Shown: positions 27,283 to 36,016, counted from the stretch's first letter. The stretch: DNA of 64,000 nt from Bradyrhizobium sp. CB1650 (GCF_029761915.1 NZ_CP121695.1:5113501-5177500), one strand, 5' to 3'. Numbers and translations are program-made. The notes: generated by a model from the letters alone, not told the origin.

Positions 27283-28689
27283 TCACGGGATCTCGTAGAC
27301 CGAGACCTTGTCCGCGATGCCGCTCAGCGCGACGCTGCGGCGGGCCGGGTCGAGGCCGCTCGCCGCGAGCAGGGTGCGGGCCTCGGCATTGTCCACCACC
27401 GCTTCCGTCACCACGATCGAGCGCGAGGCGGCGAGGCCCTGGACGCGAGAGGCGATGTTCACAGTCTGCCCGAAATAGTCCTGCTGGCCGTTGAGGGTGA
27501 CCGCGAGGCAGGATCCTTCGTGGATGCCCATCTTCAACAACAAGCCCTGCTGCTGGCGCTGGGCCCCCAGCTCGCTCATGGCCTCGCGCATGCGGATCGC
27601 GGCGGCAATCGCGCGGTCGGGAGTCTCGAAGGTCGCCATCACGGCATCACCGATGGTCTTGACCACGGCGCCCTGCTCAGCCGCGATGATCTCCTGCAGC
27701 AGGCGGAAGTGCTCGTTGACGAGATCGAAGGCGACGAGGTCGCCGACATGCTCGTACAGCCCGGTGGAGTCCTTGAGGTCCGAGAACAGGAACGTCAGGC
27801 TCAGGATCTTCAGGCGCTGGCCGATGGCGAGCGTGTCAGTGCGGTAGAGATCGCGAAACGTCTGATTGGTGAGGAGGCGTTTTGCCGTGAGGCTCGGTTT
27901 GCGCCGCGTCAGGAGCTCGTCGAGGCGCTGGTTCGCCACCCACACCGCCGGCAGCACGCGTGCGTCGGTGCGGTTCTCCAGAACGAGCCGCAGCGAGCCG
28001 GGGCGCAAGCTCACGGCATCGACGGGGACGTCGGCCTTGTTGAAGATCAGCGACAGGCTCTGGCGCTCGCTGGTCTCCTCGCCCTTGACCTCGAGGAACT
28101 GGGCCGTATGCGTCACCGGATCGAACACGATCAACATGCCCGTCGGCACCTGCAAGGACAGGATCGCTCGTTCGCCCGGCGGCAGGTCGACGGCCTCCAG
28201 CGTGAGCTCGCGCAGGAGCCCGTCGAGGTCGGCCGGAAGGTCGATGGCCGAACTCCAGAATATTTGGCGATAGTACTCGGCGAGCGGCAGTTCGTCGGCG
28301 TTGTGGGCCGCGATCTTGCGCACGCGCGGGCTGACGGTGAAGGTCACCTCGACCAGATTGTCGAGAGTCGTCTCATAGCCCGCGGCGCAGAATGCGCAGT
28401 GATATTGCGGGCTGTTCACCGTCTTCAGGCTCTTGTTGGCGGACAGCACCCCGGCGCAGCTCGGGCATATCACGCTCCAGGTCATCTCCAGGATGCCAAG
28501 TCCGACCGCATGCAACAGCCCCGCGATCACCTGCTCCTCGCCAAGGCCGGCGCGGCCGGCGAGATCCAGCGCATTCATCTTGCACAAGGCATGGTCCGGC
28601 GCCTCCCGCACCATCCGCTCGAGCAGGTCGACGACAGCCTCGTCGGCCGACTGGCGCAGCACGCCAAACAAGGTCTCGATTTCGCTCAT
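27283..28689 (-). CDS. Class III adenylate/guanylate cyclase with N-terminal DUF5939-like domain
   Basis: 468 residues. The N-terminal ~200 residues include a zinc ribbon (CPSC...CAFC, about 75-105) and match the DUF5939 region found in front of cyclases. The catalytic domain spans ~285-465: FLFSDLKDSTGLYE with the first metal Asp, IGDAVMATFETPDRA with the second, and DYFGQTVNIASRVQG near the end. No membrane segment, so a soluble cAMP (or cGMP) synthase; the zinc-ribbon domain is the likely sensor. Confidence 0.88.
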   Translation of the reverse strand: MSEIETLFGVLRQSADEAVVDLLERMVREAPDHALCKMNALDLAGRAGLGEEQVIAGLLHAVGLGILEMTWSVICPSCAGVLSANKSLKTVNSPQYHCAFCAAGYETTLDNLVEVTFTVSPRVRKIAAHNADELPLAEYYRQIFWSSAIDLPADLDGLLRELTLEAVDLPPGERAILSLQVPTGMLIVFDPVTHTAQFLEVKGEETSERQSLSLIFNKADVPVDAVSLRPGSLRLVLENRTDARVLPAVWVANQRLDELLTRRKPSLTAKRLLTNQTFRDLYRTDTLAIGQRLKILSLTFLFSDLKDSTGLYEHVGDLVAFDLVNEHFRLLQEIIAAEQGAVVKTIGDAVMATFETPDRAIAAAIRMREAMSELGAQRQQQGLLLKMGIHEGSCLAVTLNGQQDYFGQTVNIASRVQGLAASRSIVVTEAVVDNAEARTLLAASGLDPARRSVALSGIADKVSVYEIP

Positions 28690-28910
28690 GCAATGACTTT
28701 ACCTGAAAGGGGGGCGAGCGGAAATCCGCTTCCCGTCACGTATGTCTCGGAAGGCAGTTCACAAGCGGTACCAGCCAATTGCTGCGTCACGATGATGCGA
28801 GTTCGCGGGTGCCTAGCGGACGTAGCCCGGACTACAAACCACCGGCTACCAGCTTGATTTTGCCCGTCGCGAACCTACGGTGCGTCTTGCCAAGCGGAGA
28901 CGAGTCGCCC

Positions 28911-29261
28911 ATGGACGATGCAGTGAAATGTCCGACATGCAATTCCGAACACGCCTATCAGGATCGCGGACTCTGGGTTTGCCCGGAATGTGGCCATGAG
29001 TGGAGCGCGGCGACCGACGTGGCCGCGGAAGCCCCGCAGGAGACCGGCGTGCGCGATGCGAACGGCAACGTGCTGGCCGATGGCGACAGTGTCATCGTCA
29101 TCAAGGACTTGAAGGTCAAGGGATCGTCGTCCGTCGTCAAGGGCGGCACCAAGGTCAGGAACATCCGTCTGCAAGACGCGACCGACGGACACAACATCGC
29201 GTGCAAGATCGACGGCATCGGTGCGATGAACCTGAAATCGGAGTTCGTGAAAAAGGCGTAG
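28911..29261 (+). CDS. yjdM: YjdM/PhnA-family zinc-ribbon protein
   Basis: 116 residues from ATG 28911 with GGAG upstream. An N-terminal zinc ribbon ([22 protein letters not shown]) precedes the conserved C-terminal barrel ([20 protein letters not shown], then [10 protein letters not shown]). The family was named PhnA for its position near the E. coli phn operon but is not the phosphonoacetate hydrolase and has no proven phosphonate role. It is not linked to the phosphonate genes at the start of the window. Confidence 0.9.
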   Translation: MDDAVKCPTCNSEHAYQDRGLWVCPECGHEWSAATDVAAEAPQETGVRDANGNVLADGDSVIVIKDLKVKGSSSVVKGGTKVRNIRLQDATDGHNIACKIDGIGAMNLKSEFVKKA

Positions 29262-29265
29262 GATC

Positions 29266-29356
29266 GTAGGGATAGGTTGGCGAAGCGTGACCCGCCGCTG
29301 TCTACTTCCACGGCAGCAAGAAGAGGTGGGTTACGCCTTCGGCCAATCCACCCTAC
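29266..29356. repeat. Palindromic repeat, family B, copy 2
   Basis: Left end GTAGGGATAGGTTGGCGAAG, right end GGTGGGTTACGCCTTCGGCC then AATCCACCCTAC; inverted ends flank a short unrelated core. Confidence 0.75.
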
Positions 29357-29367
29357 AGAACCGCCCG

Positions 29368-29787
29368 TCAGATGCCCTCCCCGAACACCATCCGCCATCC
29401 CTTGCGCGTGTCCATGTATTCTCGCACCTGCCGGATCCGATCCCCCGCTACGGTGAACACGAAGCAATAGTCGTTCTCGTAAGGCGCCCCACTGGGAAGC
29501 GCGGCCCGCATCCGCTCCTCCACGATCACGACATCGCCGTCGGCATAGACGCCGCGAAACGCGATATCGACGTTCGAGAACATCCGGTGCATCTCCCGCG
29601 CGATAAAGCGCGCGATCTCTTGCGGCCCGACCATGTGGTCGGTGTGATCGAGCGCGACCGAGGTGGCGTTGCCTTTGGGCGCGATCCATTCGGCATCCGG
29701 AGTGAACAGCGCCGCGATGCGATCGGCGTCGCGGGACGAAAACGTCTTCCAGGCGTTCAGCACGATGTCCTTCGGCGTGACAGTCAT
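29368..29787 (-). CDS. SnoaL-like / NTF2-fold protein
   Basis: 139 residues from ATG 29787, placed by GAGGAG 7 bases upstream. The cone-shaped NTF2 fold is recognisable: helix IVLNAWKTFSSRDADRIAALF, then TPDAEWIAPKGNA, and C-terminal strands YCFVFTVAGDRIRQVREYMD. Such proteins are ketosteroid-isomerase-like enzymes or ligand-binding proteins; the activity is not readable here. Confidence 0.8.
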   Translation of the reverse strand: MTVTPKDIVLNAWKTFSSRDADRIAALFTPDAEWIAPKGNATSVALDHTDHMVGPQEIARFIAREMHRMFSNVDIAFRGVYADGDVVIVEERMRAALPSGAPYENDYCFVFTVAGDRIRQVREYMDTRKGWRMVFGEGI

Positions 29788-29908
29788 GACGGCTCCTCGA
29801 CTTGCATTGACATGAGGCCGGCCTTCTAGGCCGCCACGCGCGTCCCGGCTCGCCACAATCGGACTCGGTCATCCCTCGCCGCTTTCGGGCGCAAATGTAT
29901 GCGCTATC

Positions 29909-30484
29909 ATGAGAATCATGCTGAGCTTCGAGGTCTGCAACGCCGCGCGCTTGCGCCGGGATCCCCGCTATGACGGCCGCTTCTTCACGGCGGTGAAGAC
30001 CACGCGCATCTATTGCCGTCCGGTCTGCCCGGCCAAGCAGCCGCTGACGCGCAACGTTGACTATTATCCCACGGCGGCCGCAGCCGAAGCTGCCGGCTTC
30101 CGGCCCTGCCTGCGCTGCCGCCCCGAGACCGCGCCGTTCTGCCCGGCCTGGAATGGAACGCGCTCCACGGTCGCGCGTGCCGTGCGGCTCATCGACGACG
30201 GCGCGCTCGACGAGGATTCGGTGGTGGCGCTGGCCGAACGGCTCGGCATCTCTTCGCGCCATCTCGCGCGGCTGTTCGAGCGGCATGTCGGCGCCAGTCC
30301 GCAGCAGCTCGCGAAAACCCTCCGCATCCAGCGCGCCAAGCGCCTGCTCGACAGCAGCGATCACAGCATGACGGAGATCGCATTCCATGCCGGCTTCGGC
30401 AGCCTGCGCCGCTTCAACGCTGCCTTCGTCGAGCTCTATGGCCGCCCGCCATCGAGCCTGCGGACGACGCGTGCGCGCACTTAG
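29909..30484 (+). CDS. AdaA-type methylation-responsive AraC regulator
   Basis: 191 residues. The N-terminal Ada zinc domain has the four cysteines C36, C40, C67 and C70, in spacing matching E. coli Ada C38/C42/C69/C72, with C36 the expected methyl acceptor from DNA methylphosphotriesters. Residues ~85-185 form an AraC helix-turn-helix pair (SVVALAERLGISSRHLARLF, SMTEIAFHAGFGSLRRFNAA). The C-terminal alkylguanine methyltransferase of Ada is absent, as in AdaA of Gram-positives. No AlkA or Ogt gene follows. Start could be ATG 29909 or 29918. Confidence 0.85.
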   Translation: MRIMLSFEVCNAARLRRDPRYDGRFFTAVKTTRIYCRPVCPAKQPLTRNVDYYPTAAAAEAAGFRPCLRCRPETAPFCPAWNGTRSTVARAVRLIDDGALDEDSVVALAERLGISSRHLARLFERHVGASPQQLAKTLRIQRAKRLLDSSDHSMTEIAFHAGFGSLRRFNAAFVELYGRPPSSLRTTRART

Positions 30485-30550
30485 GGTGGGTCAGCGAAGC
30501 GTACCCCCTTCTCGCGCGGCAATCAAAGTGATGGGTTACGCCTTCGGCTA
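30483..30550. repeat. Palindromic repeat, family B, copy 3
   Basis: Starts AGGGTGGGTCAGCGAAGCGT and ends GATGGGTTACGCCTTCGGCT; touches the stop codon of the Ada-type gene. Confidence 0.65.
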
Positions 30551-30621
30551 CTTGTTCGCTGCCGGATTCCCGATCAGCACATCGGTGCACGAAGATTCCC
30601 GGAGGCCCGCGACGGCGACGT

Positions 30622-30825
30622 TCACCCGCCGAGCACGTGGCCCCAGCCGTCGAACACGAACCCCTTCCAGGCAACGCTCCCATCGCCCAGTGGCCGGCTC
30701 GCACGACGATAGTCGTCAGCGTCCTCAGCGGTCCAGGTGATGATCGCGCCCGATGCGCGGTCGTACAGGATGGCGGGTTCAGCGGGATCGAAATCCTGCA
30801 TGGGGCGGAGCGAGGAATGCGTCAT
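30622..30825 (-). CDS. 67-residue conserved hypothetical protein
   Basis: A compact acidic protein (DFDPAEPAILYDRASGAIIT, then WTAEDADDYRRASRPLGDGS, ending GFVFDGWGHVLGG). Composition looks like a folded cytosolic protein, but no family is recognised and the ribosome site is weak, so the start is uncertain. Confidence 0.5.
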   Translation of the reverse strand: MTHSSLRPMQDFDPAEPAILYDRASGAIITWTAEDADDYRRASRPLGDGSVAWKGFVFDGWGHVLGG

Positions 30826-30882
30826 GGACGACTAACGCCCTGGCTTGCGCAGGGTTGCATCTGAACGCTGCCAAACCACTTC

Positions 30883-30913
30883 CGTCATTGCTTCGCTGCG
30901 CTCGCGATGACGG
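30883..30913. repeat. Palindromic repeat, family C, short copy
   Basis: CGTCATTGCTTCGCTGCGCT followed by CGCGATGACGG; ends are inverted repeats of each other. A longer copy is at 49701. Confidence 0.75.
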
Positions 30914-30924
30914 CCTGGTACGAC

Positions 30925-31089
30925 CTACTTCAACGCTGTCGCGAGCGATGTGAGCTTGGCAACGAGATTGATGCCGAGCGCATAGATCACTTCGATAATG
31001 GCGAGCGCTATGCCGGCGGCAATCAGGCCGTACTCGATGGCGGTGGCGCCGCTTTCATCGGCGATGAATCTGGCGATGATGCCCTTCAA
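30925..31089 (-). CDS. Flp/Fap type IVb pilin subunit
   Basis: 54 residues from TTG 31089, chosen because AAGGA lies 7 bases upstream and because mature Flp pilins have just such a short basic leader; no in-frame ATG is near. The hallmark is SGATAIEYGLIAAGIALAI, with the Gly-Ala-Thr-Ala-Ile-Glu-Tyr cleavage region and a hydrophobic helix. It would be processed by a TadV-type peptidase and assembled by Tad machinery, none of which is in this window. Confidence 0.85.
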   Translation of the reverse strand: MKGIIARFIADESGATAIEYGLIAAGIALAIIEVIYALGINLVAKLTSLATALK

Positions 31090-31209
31090 TTTCAGTTCCT
31101 TCCCAGTTCCGCCGGAATTGGCGCGGGCGGAATGCCAAACCACAATCCAAGATTGAGTAAATGCCGGTTGGTCAATTTGACGAGAAATAGCGCACAAGCA
31201 ACGCCAAAC

Positions 31210-31235
31210 AAAAAGCCCGCGACGAGGTCGCGGGC
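31210..31235 (-). terminator. Rho-independent terminator for the gene at 31262
   Basis: Minus-strand stem GCCCGCGAC-CTC-GTCGCGGGC followed by TTTTTG, 27 bases past the stop of the small secreted protein gene. Confidence 0.88.
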
Positions 31236-31261
31236 TTCCTGCAATTCGAAAGCGCCTGATC

Positions 31262-31531
31262 TCAGCGCGCGCGGCCTTCGGTCTGGCCCGGCGCAGCGGC
31301 GGCGGTCGACAATTTGCGGGGCGTCAGAACCTTGAGCTGATGCGCCGTGGCGGCATTGCTCGAGACCTGCGCCTGGCCTTGGACGTGGGAGCCCCCCAGC
31401 ACAGCGACCTGAACCGGCGAGATCGGTAGTCCCGCCGCCTCATAGGTCGGCAACTCGGCGGAAAGGCCGGCCGTGACGCCGGCGAACGACAGGGCAGCGA
31501 CGGCCGCAATGGTAAACGAAATTCTCTTCAC
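31262..31531 (-). CDS. Small secreted protein
   Basis: 89 residues with a clear signal peptide (MKRISFTIAAVAALSFAG, cleavage near GLSAEL). The mature part (PTYEAAGLPISPVQVAVLGG, then HVQGQAQVSSNAATAHQLKV) resembles other short periplasmic Bradyrhizobium proteins with the 'YEAAGLPISPxQ' pattern known to me only as hypothetical. Single gene with its own terminator. Confidence 0.7.
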   Translation of the reverse strand: MKRISFTIAAVAALSFAGVTAGLSAELPTYEAAGLPISPVQVAVLGGSHVQGQAQVSSNAATAHQLKVLTPRKLSTAAAAPGQTEGRAR

Positions 31532-31824
31532 ACCGATTCTCCTGGATAGTGCGTTGAGAACTTGATCTAGTCAGCGTTGCTGCGTCGCACCAGCTTATAT
31601 GTTGCATCGCAACATTGCGAATTTCACAGATCACGTTTGAGGCAAATCCGCAGCAAGCCGCTGAAAAAGTTCCGATTCGTTGCCCCGTGGGCACAGTTTT
31701 CCGAAAAAAGCCCGCCCTGCCCCTACTGCGCCATTGCGCGGCCACATCGGACCTCGAACAATCAACGTTGCCGCGTGGCTAGCTGTGCAAACCGGCTCGG
31801 ACAGAGCCTTTGGAGGCTGGGATC

Positions 31825-33123
31825 ATGGACGATCGGCGATCTCTCCTGGTGGCGGTCTTATGCCCATCGGCCGTTGTCGTGGGCTGGCTTGCACTCTCGC
31901 TGTCCGCCTATGCGCCGGCGCTCATCGAGAGCAGCGGTGCCAACGCAGCCGCCGAAGCCGGCGCAAAGTCCTTCGCCGCCGACATTGATCGTGCCGACGC
32001 CCCGCGCGCGGCCGTGATCGACGATGTCGCCGTTGCGAGCGCCGACGTTGCGGTCGCCACGCCTCCACAGTCGAGCACAGAGACCGCCGCAACGGAGACA
32101 GCAGCGGCGGCGACGCCCGATATATCCGAACCGGCCGTGAAACTTGCCTCGGCCGACCCGTTGCAGACGCTGCCGGCCGAAGCGCCGCCGCCCGCCGCTG
32201 CAGACACGCCGGCGCCCGCCAGCAGTGAAGCCGCGGCAACCGAGCCGCCCGCGATCAAGCTCGCATCCGCCGATCCCACGGAGATCGTGCCGGACGGCGC
32301 GCCGCTGTCGCCCGCCGAGATCGCTAGCGCGCCAGCCGCCGGCGAGAGCAAGGCGACCAACCCCGCCGACACGGTCGCCGTCCTCGACGAATGCTTCGTC
32401 GTCGATGCCTGCATCGACCGCTATCTGTGGGCGCTCTATCAGCGCACGCCCAAGGAGGACTCGATCAAGGTGCAGGAGCGCCGGGCCGTCAGCGTCAAGC
32501 GCAGGGGCAAGACGGTCACGGTGATGCGGAGCTTCACCAAGCTCGTCGACGAGGATTTCGCCTGGAAGGATCCGAAGGCGGCCGAGCATGCCAAAATGTC
32601 GATGATGGACTACGTGATCGGCGGCATGGATCGCAGCTTCAAGCGAAAACTGTTCCGTACTCTGCTTGCGGCCGAAGCGGCCGGCCTGTCGCCCGGCATC
32701 ACCAGCGCGTTCCGCGACGACTATCGTCAGTCGATCGCCAGCGGCCTCAAGGCGGCTTCCGACCGGTCGTATCACGGCGGCAGCTTCCGCGGCGGCTACG
32801 GTCACGGGCTCGCGGCCGACGTCGTGAGCACCAAGGGTGACAATCGCGCGCAACGCTGGACCTCGACCGAGGTGCTGTGGAAATGGATCGACGCCAACGG
32901 CAAGGCGCTTGGCATCGGCCGTCCCTATCTCGACCGCGATCCCCCGCATGTCGGTCCCATCGACGGCCAGGAATACGTCTCGCGCCGCGGCACGGGCGAG
33001 CGCCACGTCGTCGCGAACGCGAAGGCCCACACGGCGTCGAAGGCGAAGAGGGCGGTGGCTGCGCATCGCAACTCGGCCAGGCCGCAGAAGTCGGCGCGCG
33101 CCGCCAAGGGACGCACGATCTGA
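31825..33123 (+). CDS. Membrane-anchored D-Ala-D-Ala carboxypeptidase-like (M15-type) protein
   Basis: 432 residues from ATG 31825 with TGGAGG 8 bases upstream. One N-terminal helix (LLVAVLCPSAVVVGWLALSL) anchors it, and an Ala/Pro-rich linker runs to ~190. The C-terminal half contains SPGITSAFRDDYRQSIASG, GGYGHGLAADVVS and YLDRDPPHVGPIDGQEY, matching the HxxxxxxD and ExxH-like zinc sites of M15 peptidases (H of GHGLAAD, D of AADV, H of PPHVG). Probably acts on peptidoglycan in the periplasm. The Lys/Ala/Arg-rich tail may bind the wall. Confidence 0.7.
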   Translation: MDDRRSLLVAVLCPSAVVVGWLALSLSAYAPALIESSGANAAAEAGAKSFAADIDRADAPRAAVIDDVAVASADVAVATPPQSSTETAATETAAAATPDISEPAVKLASADPLQTLPAEAPPPAAADTPAPASSEAAATEPPAIKLASADPTEIVPDGAPLSPAEIASAPAAGESKATNPADTVAVLDECFVVDACIDRYLWALYQRTPKEDSIKVQERRAVSVKRRGKTVTVMRSFTKLVDEDFAWKDPKAAEHAKMSMMDYVIGGMDRSFKRKLFRTLLAAEAAGLSPGITSAFRDDYRQSIASGLKAASDRSYHGGSFRGGYGHGLAADVVSTKGDNRAQRWTSTEVLWKWIDANGKALGIGRPYLDRDPPHVGPIDGQEYVSRRGTGERHVVANAKAHTASKAKRAVAAHRNSARPQKSARAAKGRTI

Positions 33124-33143
33124 GCCGGGGCCGGCCGCGCCTC

Positions 33144-33962
33144 TTACGCGCGCGGCCCTGACGCGGGCAGCGGAACGAGGCGCATCTCCGCCGATCCTTC
33201 CCTCTGCGTGCGCACAAGTACGGCAAACACAGTCTGCACCGCCAAACGCACGGCGGTTTCAGCGGCTGCGCCCTTGGCAAGATGGGCTGCGATCAGGCCG
33301 GTCAGAAGATCACCGGTACCGTAGGGGCGGATCGGCAGGCGTGGTGTCGCAAAGCGCGACACGTGTCCGTCCGCGCACAGAATCGTCTCGACCTGCCCCG
33401 CAGCCGTGTCGGTGAGCTCGCAGCCGGTGGCGACGACGTCGCTCCGGCCCTGCCCGGCAATCGCCGCGCACGCCGCGCGCAAGCTCTGCACATCCGTCAC
33501 CTTGACGCCGGAGAGCAGCTCGAACTCGAACTGGTTCGGCGTGACATACGTTGCAGCCGGCAGGAGCCGGTGACGGAGCACGTCCAGGATGCCGTCGGCC
33601 ACGTAGATCCGGCCGTCATCCCCGATCACGGGGTCGCAAAGATAAATGAGCTTCGAATTCGACCCCAGCGCGCGCTCGACGAAATCGGCGATGACGGCGG
33701 CATTGGCCGGTGAGCCGAGATAGCCGGTCACGAGCACGGCGGCTTGCTCGACTAGCCCGCGCTCCTCGACGCCTTTGAGCAGGTCCGCCACCAGCTCGGG
33801 CTCGAGCACCCGCCCGCGCAGGCTCGGATAGCGCGGATGGTTCGACAGCAGCGTCGTCGGCACCGCAGCGACGTTCACGCCCTCCGCCTGCATGGGATAG
33901 ACGGCCGCGCTGTTGCCGACATGGCCGTGGACCACCTGGCTTTGGATGGAGATGACGAGCAT
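33144..33962 (-). CDS. pdxY: Pyridoxal kinase PdxY
   Basis: 272 residues from ATG 33962, the usual length of PdxY; an upstream in-frame start would add 12 atypical residues. PfkB/ThiD-like ribokinase fold with VHGHVGNSAAVYPMQAEG near residue 12, the NQFEFELLSG loop, and the anion-hole/catalytic PYGTGDLLTGLIAAHLAKGA with its GTGD. It phosphorylates pyridoxal (B6 salvage) in the cytosol. Confidence 0.92.
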   Translation of the reverse strand: MLVISIQSQVVHGHVGNSAAVYPMQAEGVNVAAVPTTLLSNHPRYPSLRGRVLEPELVADLLKGVEERGLVEQAAVLVTGYLGSPANAAVIADFVERALGSNSKLIYLCDPVIGDDGRIYVADGILDVLRHRLLPAATYVTPNQFEFELLSGVKVTDVQSLRAACAAIAGQGRSDVVATGCELTDTAAGQVETILCADGHVSRFATPRLPIRPYGTGDLLTGLIAAHLAKGAAAETAVRLAVQTVFAVLVRTQREGSAEMRLVPLPASGPRA

Positions 33963-34076
33963 GGAGAGGTCCGTAAGGTCAATCGCAGCGTGACGCAAGC
34001 GCAGCGGTCATCATGACCCACCACCCGACTGAATCCGAAGCGATATTGGACCGTAGAGGCGGATGTCAGGTATACC

Positions 34077-34709
34077 TCAACGCCGCGCCAACTTCGCGAG
34101 GTAGGCGCAGAACATGTCGGCCATCCCGTCGGCATAGCTGGCAATTTCCGCCGTGCTGCGCGGCGTTTCCGAGAACCGCCTGCCGACCTCGCTCAGGGTC
34201 GTCGTGATCAGCTCGCCGGCCAGCGAGCGGGTCGCATCCGAAGTCCTGGGCAGCGCTTCGCGCATGAAGGCCGCGACGATGCCCGCGCCGGCCGCCCGCG
34301 CGCCTTTCGCCTCCGGCGCGTCGCGATAGAGCGGCGCGGCATCACTGAGCGCGACGCGGATTGCGGCCTCCTCGCATTCCGAGCGGATGAACGCGTGGAC
34401 CAGCGCGCGCAACCGCGCTGCCGGCGGCTTGGCACTGTCGGCGAGAATGCCGCGCAAGAGCTCGCTCGTCCGCCGCCACTCGTCGCTCTGGAGGCGGAAC
34501 AGGATCGCCGCCTTGTTCGGAAAATACTGATAGAGCGATCCGACGCTCACCCCGGCCTTCTCGGCCACCCGCGCCGTAGTGAAGCGCTGCGCGCCCTCCT
34601 TCGCCAAAACCTGAACAGCGGCATCCAGGATGGCCGCCACCAGCCCGGCCGAGCGGGCCTGTTGCGGCTGCTTTCGCGAGGAAATTGAACGGCTTCGACG
34701 GTCGGCCAT
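34077..34709 (-). CDS. TetR-family transcriptional regulator
   Basis: 210 residues from ATG 34709 (a second ATG 15 bases upstream is possible). The N-terminal HTH is clear: AILDAAVQVLAKEGAQRFTT, ARVAEKAGVSVGSLYQYFPNK. The C-terminal domain is of the variable ligand-binding type. It is divergent from the O-methyltransferase gene at 34806, with a palindrome between them at 34735, so it likely represses that gene and itself. Confidence 0.9.
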   Translation of the reverse strand: MADRRSRSISSRKQPQQARSAGLVAAILDAAVQVLAKEGAQRFTTARVAEKAGVSVGSLYQYFPNKAAILFRLQSDEWRRTSELLRGILADSAKPPAARLRALVHAFIRSECEEAAIRVALSDAAPLYRDAPEAKGARAAGAGIVAAFMREALPRTSDATRSLAGELITTTLSEVGRRFSETPRSTAEIASYADGMADMFCAYLAKLARR

Positions 34710-34734
34710 GGCGCATCCAGGCAATGCGAATAGG

Positions 34735-34758
34735 AAATGCGACGAATTAGTCGTATTT
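34735..34758. promoter_or_regulatory. Candidate TetR operator
   Basis: AAATGCGAC-GAATTA-GTCGTATTT: arms pair at 8 of 9 positions. It is centred between the divergent tetR (start 34709) and methyltransferase (start 34806) genes. Confidence 0.6.
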
Positions 34759-34805
34759 CAGGCACCGCGCAAGCACGCGCTTCACCGCCATCCCGGAGAC
34801 CTGCC

Positions 34806-35471
34806 ATGACCACCCTGACCACCACGCCACTCGCGCCGCTTCTGGATCGCCTGTTCGGCCAAGCCGAGGAAGCGGAGGCCGCAACGGAAGCCGCCGTCGC
34901 CGATTTGTCCGACGCCGAGCGGGCGCGGATGATGCGAAGCAAGACCGCTTATCGTGACCTCTACGGTCGGCTGAAGGATGCCCCACTCGCGGTCTCCCGC
35001 GAGACCGGCACGCTGCTCTACATGCTGGCGCGCAGCGCCGGCGCCAGGACGATTGTCGAGTTCGGGACCTCGTTCGGCATCTCGACCCTGCACCTTGCCG
35101 CGGCGTTGCGCGACAATGGCGGCGGCCGCCTCATCACCAGCGAGTTCGAACCGTCCAAGGCCGCGCGGGCGCGGGAGAATCTCGCGGCCGGCGGCGTGAT
35201 CGACCTCGTCGAGATCCGCGAGGGCGACGCGCTGAAGACGCTGAGTGTCGATTTGCCTGATCCGATCGACCTCGTGCTGCTTGACGGCGCCAAGGCGCTT
35301 TATCCGGATATTCTGGACCTGGTCGAAAGCCACCTGAGGCCGGGCGCCATCATCGTCGCCGACAACGCCGATTTCAGCCCCGACTATCTGGCGCGTGTCC
35401 GCGCGCCCACGAGCGGCTACATGTCCACATCTTTCGCCGAGGATGTCGAGTTGTCGGTGCGGATCAACTGA
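34806..35471 (+). CDS. O-methyltransferase (CCoAOMT-like, class I SAM)
   Basis: 221 residues from ATG 34806 behind GGAGA. The sequence TIVEFGTSFGISTLHLAAAL (~residues 80-100) is the SAM motif of the caffeoyl-CoA O-methyltransferase-like family, followed by SEFEPSKAARARENLAAGG and the metal/catalytic DLVLLDGAKALYPDILDLVE. It probably methylates a catechol-type substrate. It is controlled by the divergent TetR gene. Confidence 0.85.
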   Translation: MTTLTTTPLAPLLDRLFGQAEEAEAATEAAVADLSDAERARMMRSKTAYRDLYGRLKDAPLAVSRETGTLLYMLARSAGARTIVEFGTSFGISTLHLAAALRDNGGGRLITSEFEPSKAARARENLAAGGVIDLVEIREGDALKTLSVDLPDPIDLVLLDGAKALYPDILDLVESHLRPGAIIVADNADFSPDYLARVRAPTSGYMSTSFAEDVELSVRIN

Positions 35472-35624
35472 CGCGGCATCACTGCCGGCACACGGAGGAA
35501 CCGTCGCACGATTCGCCCGTCGTGCGGCAGCTCGCTGCGCAACCTGTCGCGGGCTCGTCACTGACGCGTGATATGAGCCCGTGGCACGGCGCGCCTAGCA
35601 AACGCCATGTTCCGCGTGCCAAAC

Positions 35625-35642
35625 ATACCTACCGCGCGGTAT
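35625..35642. promoter_or_regulatory. Candidate TetR operator before the SMR pump gene
   Basis: ATACCTACCGCGCGGTAT contains the palindrome ACCGCGCGGT with outer ATACC...GGTAT half-sites, a pattern common for TetR regulators of efflux genes. It ends 29 bases before the SMR start; the downstream TetR gene (36016) is the likely binder. Confidence 0.55.
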
Positions 35643-35671
35643 CTTTCTCGCGCAGAACTCCCGAGCCGGTC

Positions 35672-36016
35672 ATGACCTCCGCCTTCAACGCCTACGCAGC
35701 GCTTGCCCTCGCCATCATCTTCGAGGTCACGGCCTCCGCCTTCCTGCAGCACTCCGCGCAGTTCACGCGCCCGTGGCCGACGCTGGCGATGGTGTTGTTC
35801 TATGTGGCCTCGTTTTACGCGTTATCGGTCGCCATCCGGATCATCCCCTTGAGCATCGCTTATGCAATCTGGGGCGGAGTCGGCATCATCCTGACGGCCA
35901 CGGTCTCCTTCGTGCTGTTCCGCCAGATGCTGGACGCCGCGGCTTTCGTCGGCATCGCGCTGATCGTGTCCGGGGTCGTGATCATCAACCTGTTCTCGGA
36001 GACGACGGTGCACTGA
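35672..36016 (+). CDS. Small multidrug resistance (EmrE/QacE-type) efflux protein
   Basis: 114 residues, four membrane helices. The conserved Glu of the first helix is present (ALALAIIFEVTASAFL), and the family signatures PLSIAYAIWGGVGIIL and VGIALIVSGVVIINL follow. It exports cationic drugs by proton exchange as a dimer. The last base of its stop codon is the first base of the following tetR ATG (TGATG), so the two are co-translated. Confidence 0.92.
   Translation: MTSAFNAYAALALAIIFEVTASAFLQHSAQFTRPWPTLAMVLFYVASFYALSVAIRIIPLSIAYAIWGGVGIILTATVSFVLFRQMLDAAAFVGIALIVSGVVIINLFSETTVH

Noticed and set aside
27274..28857. 527-codon plus-strand frame opposite the adenylate cyclase
   Set aside because: Antisense shadow; the cyclase on the minus strand has its catalytic aspartates and zinc ribbon.
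28911..29261. Treating the zinc-ribbon protein as part of phosphonate catabolism
   Set aside because: The shared name PhnA is historical; the protein is YjdM-type and lies 24 kb from the phn operon.
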